This document shows, in pieces, positions 50,562 to 56,216 of a stretch of 56,216 nucleotides of DNA. The stretch spans positions 1 to 56,216 of the IMG/VR virus record IMGVR_UViG_3300023174_002623, one strand, 5' to 3'. A program made the position numbers and the translations under genes. This DNA is from a virus. Position 1 is the stretch's first letter. Each line of letters begins with the position of its first letter. The notes under the pieces are model-generated. The model was not told where the DNA came from, made no database searches, and saw only the letters and a program-made list of their open reading frames with translations.

Positions 50562-51577
50562 TGGTAGTTACAATAGCAGATGTTTTGGCTCAACTAAATC
50601 CAAAACTACGTAAGACAGTGATGGCTGGAGACACAATTCCAGCAACACAGTACGCTGCAACACCAAGTTTTGGTCTTAATAAGGCTTTAAATGGCGGTCT
50701 TCCATATGGCCGACAAGTGCTTATTTGGGGGTCAAAGTCTTCTGCAAAGTCTTCTTTGTGTCTACAGATGATTGGTCTTGCACAGAAAGAAGGAAAAATC
50801 TGTGCTTGGATTGATGCAGAGATGTCTTATGATAAAGCATGGGCTGAAAAACTTGGGGTAGATACTTCAAAGTTAATTGTTTCACAATGCAGAACAATTA
50901 ACGAGATGGTTGATATTGGAACTAGCCTTATGAATGCTGGTGTAGATATGGTTGTTGTTGATAGTATTACTTCATTACTGCCAGCAATTTACTTTGAAAA
51001 AGATTCAGACGAACTTAAACAACTTGAGAATACAAAACAAATTGGTGCAGAATCTCGTGACTTCAGCAATGCATGGAAGATGATTAACTATGCTAACAAT
51101 AAGGTTAAGCCAACCTTATTTGTTCTTATTTCTCAATCTCGTAATAATATTAGTGCAATGTATACCAGTCAACAGCCTACTGGCGGTCAGGCTACAAAGT
51201 TTTATTCTTCAACAGTCATTAAACTATTTTCTTCAGAGTCAGATAATCAGGCAATCAAGGGAAAGATTAATGTTGGCGATAAGTTAATCGAAGAAAAGAT
51301 TGGTCGCAAGGTTAGATGGGAACTACAATTCTCTAAGACTTCTCCTGGTTTCCAAAATGGAGAGTATGATTTTTATTTTAGAGGAGACAATGTTGGTATT
51401 GATGAGATTGGCGACCTTGTTGATACAGCAGAACTAGCAGGCCTTGTAACAAGAACTGGAGCATGGTACCAACTTGAAGATGGCACTAAGGTTCAGGGTA
51501 GAGAAGGTTTTATTAATAGAGTTAGAGAAGATCTTGATCTGCAAGATTCATTAAAGAGCAAACTACTAAATGGCTGA
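50561..51577 (+). CDS. RecA-like recombinase/ATPase
   Basis: 338 residues. The core has GLNKALNGGLPYGRQVLIWG, the P-loop GSKSSAKSS (57-65), AWIDAEMSYDKAWAEKLGVD and Walker B VVVDSITSL. Then QSRNNISAMYTSQQPTGGQA matches the RecA L2 region, and FYSSTVIKLFSSE is the following strand. In the P-loop the Gly before the catalytic Lys is Ala (GxxxxAKS instead of GxxxxGKT/S). The C-terminal domain is short. It probably promotes strand exchange for replication restart or repair, with the Cas4-like nuclease and the resolvases nearby. It overlaps the next gene by 8 nt. Confidence 0.85.
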   Translation: MVVTIADVLAQLNPKLRKTVMAGDTIPATQYAATPSFGLNKALNGGLPYGRQVLIWGSKSSAKSSLCLQMIGLAQKEGKICAWIDAEMSYDKAWAEKLGVDTSKLIVSQCRTINEMVDIGTSLMNAGVDMVVVDSITSLLPAIYFEKDSDELKQLENTKQIGAESRDFSNAWKMINYANNKVKPTLFVLISQSRNNISAMYTSQQPTGGQATKFYSSTVIKLFSSESDNQAIKGKINVGDKLIEEKIGRKVRWELQFSKTSPGFQNGEYDFYFRGDNVGIDEIGDLVDTAELAGLVTRTGAWYQLEDGTKVQGREGFINRVREDLDLQDSLKSKLLNG

Positions 51578-51755
51578 AGAAAAATTTATACACATTAAGG
51601 GGCAATTCATTTGTCAAAAATGTAAAAAAGATGTTCTTGCAGGAAGATTTTGGCATGAAACTGGAGATGTGACATGGATGTGTCCAAACAAACACATATC
51701 TAGAGTAGAACTTGTTGCTAAGAAAAAGAAGAAAAAGGATTTTGGTAATGAGTGA
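51570..51755 (+). CDS. Small zinc-ribbon protein
   Basis: 61 residues, ATG in an 8-nt overlap with the RecA-like gene. FICQKCKKDVLAGRF and TWMCPNKHISR give a C-x2-C plus C-x3-H zinc-binding layout, followed by a run of lysines near the C-terminus (VAKKKKKKDFGNE). Basic tail and zinc ribbon suggest nucleic-acid binding. It overlaps the next, nuclease-like gene by 8 nt and lies among recombination genes; its target is unknown. Confidence 0.6.
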   Translation: MAEEKFIHIKGQFICQKCKKDVLAGRFWHETGDVTWMCPNKHISRVELVAKKKKKKDFGNE

Positions 51756-52050
51756 AAGAGGAGAAAGCAAAAGGCTTGGTGCTAAGCAGCACAAAAACTC
51801 TGGAAGAAACACTCATAAGGGTGATGCAACTTGGAGAAACTTTACGGTAGATTTTAAAGAGTATCCAAAAGGAATTACAGTAAATAAAGATATTTGGGCA
51901 AAGGCAGTAACAGATGCAATAAGAAATGGCAATGATCCTGCATTATTTTTAATACTTGGTGATGGTAATTCTAAAGTAAGACTTGCAGTGATTGAAGTAG
52001 AAATGCTAGAGCAATTAACAGAAGGGTATGAAAATGACACAGCAAAATGA
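51748..52050 (+). CDS. Putative PD-(D/E)XK resolvase-like protein
   Basis: 100 residues from ATG 51748, AAGGAT 7 nt upstream; further upstream in-frame codons lie deep in the preceding gene. The N-terminal SERGESKRLGAKQHKNSGRN, then THKGDATW and FTVDFKEY, match the order of archaeal Hjc-type resolvases (basic start, GD, then D/E-x-K). The rest (KDIWAKAVTDAIRNGNDPAL, FLILGDGNSKVRLAVIE) continues an alpha/beta fold. The nuclease call is inference by motif order; a DNA-binding role without catalysis is possible. Confidence 0.45.
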   Translation: MSERGESKRLGAKQHKNSGRNTHKGDATWRNFTVDFKEYPKGITVNKDIWAKAVTDAIRNGNDPALFLILGDGNSKVRLAVIEVEMLEQLTEGYENDTAK

Positions 52051-52351
52051 ATCAGGACAGACAACAATTGATATGGTAAATGGCTTAGCAGAAATTGCAG
52101 ACTATATGCAGGATGAAGAGTTGACCGTTGCCTTGACTATGATTGCTAAGTTAATTATTAAGCCAGATATTCCGCCACATGTGGCAAGCCTAGAGATTGT
52201 ACGGCTACAGGCAATAGCAGCAAAAATGTCATTTAAGGCTACTTGGTTAACAAATGTAGATAAAAGCGACAGATCAAAGAAGAACATTTACTACACAGCA
52301 GCAGAAGCAATTAACGATTTGGTCTCAGCGCTTAAATACATAATGCGTTAA
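52034..52351 (+). CDS. Small helical protein, unknown function
   Basis: 105 residues from ATG 52034, chosen because AAGGG lies 7 nt upstream; ATG 52028 lies too close to it. The sequence is helical (DYMQDEELTVALTMIAKLII; PHVASLEIVRLQAIAAKMSF) with a C-terminal KNIYYTAAEAINDLVSALKY. No cysteine clusters or catalytic motifs are seen. Overlaps the previous gene by 17 nt and precedes a promoter. I do not recognise the family. Confidence 0.5.
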   Translation: MTQQNESGQTTIDMVNGLAEIADYMQDEELTVALTMIAKLIIKPDIPPHVASLEIVRLQAIAAKMSFKATWLTNVDKSDRSKKNIYYTAAEAINDLVSALKYIMR

Positions 52352-52353
52352 CC

Positions 52354-52362
52354 TGATATACT
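52354..52362 (+). promoter_or_regulatory. Extended -10 promoter
   Basis: TGA-TATACT starts 2 nt after the preceding stop and ends 20 nt before ATG 52383; GGA serves as ribosome site 5 nt before the ATG. No -35 match is seen. Confidence 0.5.
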
Positions 52363-52382
52363 TATATAAACAAAGGAATGTA

Positions 52383-53171
52383 ATGACAAAAAATTTACTA
52401 AAAGAGATTATGCTTAAGCCTACAACGGAGACCGACACTTTTGAGACAGAAAAGTTTGTTGAGACTATTCAAAATGGGTACCTAGCAGATCGTGGTACAA
52501 AGTTTCAAACAAAGAAAACATTTGGTCCATCTACAATTGCATATGGTCATGGAGAGTGTCCACGATATTGGTATCTAGCATTTTCTGGAGCCAACTTTGA
52601 AGACAATAATACTCCATATGATGTAGCAAATATGACTAATGGAATTATTTCACATGAGCGTATTCTTGGAAAAGCCTTCGCAGGTTCTGGAATTCTTATC
52701 GATACAGAGTTTGACTTGCGTGAATCAGATCCTCCTATTTATGGCAAGGTAGATGGTTTAGTCAAATGGCAAGACGAAGAAGTAGTTGTTGAAGTAAAAA
52801 CAACAAATGAAACAGTGTTTGAATATAGAAAAAGAACTAATAAGCCAAAGACTGGTCACGTAATCCAGTTACTTATTTATATGAAGGTTCTTAAGAAGGC
52901 TAAGGGTGTTCTGGTTTATGAAAATAAAAACAATCACGAACTTCTTGCTATACCAGTTGAGATTAATGAAAACTATATTAACTGGATAGATCAAGCATTT
53001 GAATGGATGAGAGTTGTTCGTAAGGCATGGGAAGACAAAGAACTTCCTATGAAAAATTATAGAGCAAACGCAAAGATTTGCAAAAACTGCCCACTGAAGT
53101 CAGACTGCGATAAAGCAGAGGCGGGAGTTATTAAAATTGCATCTCTGGAGGAATTGAGTGAAACGATGTGA
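52383..53171 (+). CDS. Cas4/RecB-like PD-(D/E)XK nuclease with Fe-S site
   Basis: 262 residues. Nuclease motifs in order: H91 (GIISHERI), D124 (YGKVDGLV), E137-x-K139 (VVVEVKTTN), and Q162-x3-Y166 (IQLLIYM). Four cysteines, C59 (GECPRYW) and C233, C236, C242 (CKNCPLKSDC), have the split arrangement that holds a 4Fe-4S cluster in Cas4 and AddB. No cas1 or cas2 genes are nearby, so it is a stand-alone phage exonuclease for recombination or end processing, next to RecA-like and resolvase genes. Its 3' end overlaps the next gene by 14 nt. Confidence 0.85.
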   Translation: MTKNLLKEIMLKPTTETDTFETEKFVETIQNGYLADRGTKFQTKKTFGPSTIAYGHGECPRYWYLAFSGANFEDNNTPYDVANMTNGIISHERILGKAFAGSGILIDTEFDLRESDPPIYGKVDGLVKWQDEEVVVEVKTTNETVFEYRKRTNKPKTGHVIQLLIYMKVLKKAKGVLVYENKNNHELLAIPVEINENYINWIDQAFEWMRVVRKAWEDKELPMKNYRANAKICKNCPLKSDCDKAEAGVIKIASLEELSETM

Positions 53172-53454
53172 TAGGTTTGAATGTGAAAACCACTTCAAAC
53201 CAAAAGTAAGTTATCAGATTTATTGCAGCCAAGAGTGTAGAGATCTTGCTACAAAAGATAAGATTGCTGAAAGATATCAAGTCACAAAAAGACAAAAAAG
53301 ATTGGGCAAATTAAGAAGATGTCTTGGTGGGTGCGGTGTTCAACTCTCCATCTACAACGACTCTGGATTTTGCTCTAACTGCAATGTTAGTGAAAAAGCA
53401 GTAGCAAAAATGTTAAAAGAAGTAAAGGGGTTTTTTGATTATGAACAAGACTAA
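53158..53454 (+). CDS. Double zinc-finger protein
   Basis: 98 residues from GTG 53158, with GGAGG 6 nt upstream. First finger: C4, C9 and C23, C27 (RCDRFECENHF, YCSQECRD), with IYCSQEC like zf-MYND or Zn-ribbon ends. Second: RCLGGCG and GFCSNCN. The rest is highly basic (VTKRQKRLGKLRR). Likely a DNA- or RNA-binding protein tied to recombination or transcription control. The last bases overlap the RuvC-like gene. No family is named with certainty. Confidence 0.6.
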   Translation: MKRCDRFECENHFKPKVSYQIYCSQECRDLATKDKIAERYQVTKRQKRLGKLRRCLGGCGVQLSIYNDSGFCSNCNVSEKAVAKMLKEVKGFFDYEQD

Positions 53455-54013
53455 ACCAGAAAGAATTTGTGCAATAGACGCTAGTACCAATAGTCTTGCT
53501 TTTGCTATCTATATTTCTGGAAAACTTGATAGCGTAGGAAAAATCAACTTTGAAGGTAAAGATATTTATGAAAAGGTTGGAGATGCTGCAATTAAAACTA
53601 GATCATTCTTTAATCATTTTATTAATGTTGATGCAATTGTTATTGAGCATACTGTTTTTATGAATAGCCCAAAGACTGCTGCCGATCTAGCGCTAGTTCA
53701 AGGAGCACTTCTTGGGGCTGCTGCAATGTGCGGTATTAGGACGGTAGGCAAGGTATCACCAATAACGTGGCAAAACTACCTAGGTAATAAGAAACTATCT
53801 AAAGAAGAACAACTGCAAGTAAGGGTTGCAAATCCTGGAAAGTCGTTATCCTGGTATAAAACCTATGAGCGTGACTTTAGAAAGAAAAGAACAACTAAGT
53901 TATTAGACATTGTTTATGATAAAAAAATAGAAGATTATGATGTTGCAGATGCTGCAGGTATTGGCCATTGGGCTATTCATAACTGGGATAAGGCTATTGG
54001 AGTTGACAAATAA
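53441..54013 (+). CDS. RuvC-like Holliday junction resolvase
   Basis: 190 residues from ATG 53441 (AAAGGGG 10 nt upstream; TTG 53435 is a weaker option). RNase H-fold catalytic residues: D13 (CAIDASTNSLAF), E69 (AIVIEHTVF), D167 and D170 (DYDVADAAGIGHW). The middle (SPKTAADLALVQGALLGAAA) and KVSPITWQNYLGNKK match RuvC organisation. It should cut branched DNA made by replication or recombination, so that TerL can package unbranched DNA. Together with the PD-(D/E)XK protein at 51748 the phage may have two resolvases. Confidence 0.85.
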   Translation: MNKTKPERICAIDASTNSLAFAIYISGKLDSVGKINFEGKDIYEKVGDAAIKTRSFFNHFINVDAIVIEHTVFMNSPKTAADLALVQGALLGAAAMCGIRTVGKVSPITWQNYLGNKKLSKEEQLQVRVANPGKSLSWYKTYERDFRKKRTTKLLDIVYDKKIEDYDVADAAGIGHWAIHNWDKAIGVDK

Positions 54014-54031
54014 CATCATGGCTGGTAAACT
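54003..54031 (+). promoter_or_regulatory. Promoter upstream of terminase genes
   Basis: TTGACA (54003-54008), 17-nt spacer, TAAACT (54026-54031) with TGG before the -10. It overlaps the stop of the RuvC-like gene and the start of a small HTH gene, so it would mainly serve genes from 54170 through the terminase. Confidence 0.55.
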
Positions 54032-54173
54032 GTATACATCAGAAGTATGGCTCAAGAAAAGGTTTCTTATTGATAAGAAGTCACCAGAAGAGATTGCTAA
54101 GGAATGTGGGGCAAGCGTAGAAACTATCTATGTTTACCTTGCTAAATTTGGACTAAGGAAGTCAAGAAGATGA
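54018..54173 (+). CDS. Small HTH protein
   Basis: 51 residues from ATG 54018; an upstream in-frame start would overlap the resolvase by 77 nt and is rejected. The sequence SEVWLKKRFLIDKKSPEEIA followed by KECGASVETIYVYLAKFGL is a textbook helix-turn-helix of the HTH_23/sigma-4 kind, ending in a basic RKSRR. No Shine-Dalgarno is seen. Its stop overlaps the next ATG (ATGA). Probably a small DNA-binding regulator or a terminase/recombination partner. Confidence 0.6.
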   Translation: MAGKLYTSEVWLKKRFLIDKKSPEEIAKECGASVETIYVYLAKFGLRKSRR

Positions 54174-54304
54174 GTAAACTGCAGAAAATTATTATAGGGC
54201 TAGGCGTTGCTAGTGCTGTTGGATTTACATATGTAATAACAGCACTGCGTGGTATCCCAGAAGCATTTGACTGGGAAGATGATGAAGAGGAAAACTATGA
54301 GTGA
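54170..54304 (+). CDS. 44-residue single-pass membrane protein
   Basis: Starts in an ATGA overlap and ends in an 8-nt overlap with the following gene. The chain is basic at the start (SKLQK), then a hydrophobic stretch from about residue 7 to 26 (IIIGLGVASAVGFTYVITAL), then an acidic tail (FDWEDDEEENYE). The positive-hydrophobic-acidic layout fits one transmembrane helix, N-terminus inside. Similar tiny membrane proteins with FDW-acidic ends occur in other actinophages, to my recollection. Its function is unknown; a holin-type role is possible but nothing shows it. Confidence 0.65.
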   Translation: MSKLQKIIIGLGVASAVGFTYVITALRGIPEAFDWEDDEEENYE

Positions 54305-54542
54305 TAATCTAAATATTACAGTAGATCAAGTAAATCATCCTTCACACTATACAACAGATCCTTCTGGAGTAGAATGTTTAGAAATTACTCGTCATCGTAA
54401 TTTTAATATTGGGAATGCTTTTAAATATTTGTGGAGAGCAGGTATAAAGGATGAGTCAAAGACTATTCAAGACCTTGAAAAAGCAATCTTTTATATTAAA
54501 GATGAAATTAACCGACTAGAAGGAAAATATAATGTCAACTGA
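54297..54542 (+). CDS. DUF3310-type protein
   Basis: 81 residues from ATG 54297; an upstream in-frame GTG at 54249 lies within the membrane gene. VNHPSHYTTDPSGVECLEIT, FNIGNAFKYLWRAGIKDE and DLEKAIFYIKDEINRLEG are the hallmarks of the DUF3310 (SaV-like) family, small helical phage proteins often labelled as nucleotide kinase or regulatory. There is no P-loop here, so kinase activity is doubtful. It overlaps the terminase small-subunit gene by 11 nt. Confidence 0.8.
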   Translation: MSDNLNITVDQVNHPSHYTTDPSGVECLEITRHRNFNIGNAFKYLWRAGIKDESKTIQDLEKAIFYIKDEINRLEGKYNVN

Positions 54543-55068
54543 AGTTGAATTAGTAAAACACCTTGACGAGGTTAATCGTGTAGTAGAAGAATATTTAAAG
54601 GGCAATGATCCTACCAAAATTGCAAAGCATCTTACAATGCCACGAACAAAAGTTGTTGAACTTCTTAATGAGTGGAAAGTCATGGCATCTGCTAATGATG
54701 CTATTCGTGCAAGAGCAAAAGAAGCATTAGCATCTGCTGATGCACACTATAGCAAACTAATTACTCAGGCATATGAAGTTATTGAAGATGCAAATACAAC
54801 TGCTAATCTTACAGCAAAGACTACTGCAATTAAGTTAGTAATGGATATTGAAGCACGTAGAATTGACATGCTACAAAAGGCTGGACTTCTTGAAAATAAA
54901 GAGTTGGCTGAAGAGATTGTTGCAATTGAAAAGAGACAAGAAATACTTGTTGGTATTTTAAGAGATATTGCTTCCTCTCATCCTGAAGTACGTGACCTTA
55001 TTATGCAAAGGCTTTCAGCAGTTGCAAAAGAAGGAGAAGTGATTACAGTTGTCCACAATGTTCAATGA
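54532..55068 (+). CDS. terS: Terminase small subunit
   Basis: 178 residues, AGGA 7 nt before the ATG. The N-terminal part holds a helix-turn-helix (YLKGNDPTKIAKHLTMPRTK, VVELLNEWKVMA) for recognising the packaging site. It continues with long helices (DAHYSKLITQAYEVIEDANT; KLVMDIEARRIDMLQKAGLL) for oligomerisation, and a beta-like end (VITVVHNVQ) that would bind the large subunit or portal. It lies directly upstream of, and overlaps by 11 nt, the large-subunit gene. Confidence 0.8.
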   Translation: MSTEVELVKHLDEVNRVVEEYLKGNDPTKIAKHLTMPRTKVVELLNEWKVMASANDAIRARAKEALASADAHYSKLITQAYEVIEDANTTANLTAKTTAIKLVMDIEARRIDMLQKAGLLENKELAEEIVAIEKRQEILVGILRDIASSHPEVRDLIMQRLSAVAKEGEVITVVHNVQ

Positions 55069-56216
55069 TTTCCTTGAAGTATTAAAGGAAAATAATTTTG
55101 ATGAAACACCAGTAGATGCAAAGACATTTGTTGAATCTCCAGACTTTTTAGGACAACCACCTTTATCTGTAATCCAATATGACATTGTGGAAGCAATGAG
55201 CCAGATATATAAAAAAGAAGACCTACAAGAATTAATGGGTAGTATTGATGGAGAAAAATATTATAATAAGTACACCAAAAATGAAATTATTCTTCAATTA
55301 GGAAAAGGCAGTGGAAAAGACTTTGTTTCTACTGTTGCATGTGCCTATGTTGTTTATAAGTTGTTATGTCTTAAAGACCCTGCAAAATATTTTGGCAAGC
55401 CAAGCGGTGATGCAATAGATATTATTAACGTTGCAGTAAACGCTCAACAGGCTAAGAACGTTTTCTTTAAAGGATTTAAAACTAAAATTGAGAAATCTCC
55501 ATGGTTTGCTGGAAAATATAATCCAAAGGCTGACTCAATTGAATTTGACAAAGCAATAACTGTTTACTCTGGTCACTCAGAGCGTGAATCACATGAAGGT
55601 TTGAACTTGCTTATGGCAGTTCTTGATGAAATCTCTGGCTTTGCATCTGAGGTTGGAACAGGAAATGATCAAGGCAAGACTGCTGAAAATATCTACAAAG
55701 CATTTAGTGGTACTGTAGACTCTCGTTTCCCAGACCTTGGAAAGGTTGTTCTTCTTTCATTCCCACGTTATCAGGGTGACTTTATTTCAAAGCGGTATGA
55801 TGATGTAATCATGGACAAAGAAGTAATAGAACGCAGACATACTTATATTATTAACCCTGACCTACCAGAGGATAATCCAGATAATCAACTTGAAATTGTA
55901 TGGGAAGAAGATCAAATTATTTCATATAAAATACCAAGAGTTTATGCACTTAAAAGACCTACATGGGAAGTAAATCCTACTAGAAGTATTGAAGATTTTA
56001 AAATGTCTTTCTTTAAAGATATGGGAGATGCAATGATGCGCTTCCTTTGTACCCCAACATATTCATCTGATGCATTCTTTAAGCAAAAGGATAAGTTAGA
56101 AAGATGTATGACCTTAAGAAATCCTGTGGATAGTCATAGAAGATTTGATCCTGGCTTTAAACCAGATCCAGATAAAGTTTATTATGTTCATGCTGACCTT
56201 GCACAAAAACACGATA
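55058..56216 (+). CDS. terL: Terminase large subunit, 3' end outside window
   Basis: ATG 55058 overlaps the small-subunit stop by 11 nt. 386 codons are visible and the frame is open to the right edge. The ATPase domain shows LQLGKGSGKDFVS with Walker A at 82-88 (GKGSGKD, Asp in the usual Ser/Thr place), INVAVNAQQAKNVFFKGF as motif Ia, and Walker B LLMAVLDE (184-191, catalytic E191). The coupling region FPDLGKVVLLSFPRYQGDFI follows. At the end VYYVHADLA is the first Asp of the RNase H-like nuclease domain. The rest of the nuclease is outside. This motor cuts and packages DNA into the head through the portal. Confidence 0.92.
   Translation, partial: MFNDFLEVLKENNFDETPVDAKTFVESPDFLGQPPLSVIQYDIVEAMSQIYKKEDLQELMGSIDGEKYYNKYTKNEIILQLGKGSGKDFVSTVACAYVVYKLLCLKDPAKYFGKPSGDAIDIINVAVNAQQAKNVFFKGFKTKIEKSPWFAGKYNPKADSIEFDKAITVYSGHSERESHEGLNLLMAVLDEISGFASEVGTGNDQGKTAENIYKAFSGTVDSRFPDLGKVVLLSFPRYQGDFISKRYDDVIMDKEVIERRHTYIINPDLPEDNPDNQLEIVWEEDQIISYKIPRVYALKRPTWEVNPTRSIEDFKMSFFKDMGDAMMRFLCTPTYSSDAFFKQKDKLERCMTLRNPVDSHRRFDPGFKPDPDKVYYVHADLAQKHD

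Noticed and set aside
52383-53171. Cas4-like gene as part of a CRISPR-Cas system
   Set aside because: No cas1, cas2, effector or repeat array in the window; neighbours are replication and recombination genes.
1-56216. Prophage or plasmid origin
   Set aside because: No integrase, attachment-site repeat, lysogeny repressor, plasmid replication or partition gene was recognised. The window is incomplete, so a temperate lifestyle is not excluded.

Overview
The window is a 56 kb piece of a tailed double-stranded DNA phage genome, open at both ends: an SGNH hydrolase-like gene runs off the left edge and the terminase large-subunit gene runs off the right edge. A full HK97-type head set, a tail terminator and tube gene, and a 2672-residue tape measure protein point to a siphovirus with a very long non-contractile tail (about 400 nm if the usual ~0.15 nm per residue holds). 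The DNA is AT-rich, nearly all genes lie on the + strand, and many junctions are TAATG or ATGA stop-start overlaps. No integrase, lysogeny repressor, tRNA, CRISPR array or insertion sequence was seen. The actinophage-like gene content, a class II (B12) ribonucleotide reductase and many apparently leaderless starts suggest a low-GC actinobacterial host, for example a freshwater lineage. This host call is inference.

Layout. (1) 3-4135, accessory and lysis island: SGNH hydrolase-like gene, NodU-type carbamoyltransferase, then on the - strand a GT4 glycosyltransferase and a secreted lysozyme-like muralytic enzyme. (2) 4269-17365, adhesion region: three small virion proteins, two large Thr/Ser-rich fibre proteins built of TLTNKT-type repeats, and two LamG-like tail proteins possibly joined by a +1 frameshift. 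A monomeric class II RNR with its own promoter sits in the middle. (3) 17384-27191, head, neck and tail tube: portal, protease with a nested in-frame scaffold, capsid, a small protein copying the capsid N-terminus, connectors, tail terminator, tail tube, and two tail assembly chaperones encoded as separate paralogues. (4) 27210-42908: tape measure, distal tail protein, giant hub-like minor tail protein, and small tip or fibre proteins. (5) 42922-54542, replication and recombination: zinc-ribbon and MerR-like regulators, DnaB helicase, CHC2/TOPRIM primase, zinc-binding ssDNA-binding protein, Pol III alpha, MazG, RecA-like ATPase, PD-(D/E)XK resolvase-like protein, Cas4-like Fe-S nuclease, RuvC-like resolvase, and small HTH, membrane and DUF3310 proteins. 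(6) 54532-end: terminase small and large subunits.

Regulation. An extended -10 motif (TGN-TATAAT or TGN-TATACT, few mismatches) recurs at gene junctions throughout the window. At five genes (4269, 5429, 17384, 19442, 26101) it ends only 7-9 nt before the ATG and no Shine-Dalgarno is present, so leaderless mRNAs are predicted. Elsewhere the same motif is paired with a clear SD. Two genes, the lysozyme and the RNR, also have an 8-bp hairpin beginning at the predicted transcription start. Intrinsic terminators follow the capsid and tail tube genes.

The most notable points are the split chaperone pair, the capsid N-terminal copy, the nested scaffold start, the possible +1 frameshift, the leaderless promoter set, and a 270-bp fibre repeat holding a 104-bp identical core. 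No stretch longer than about 160 bases lacks a gene.
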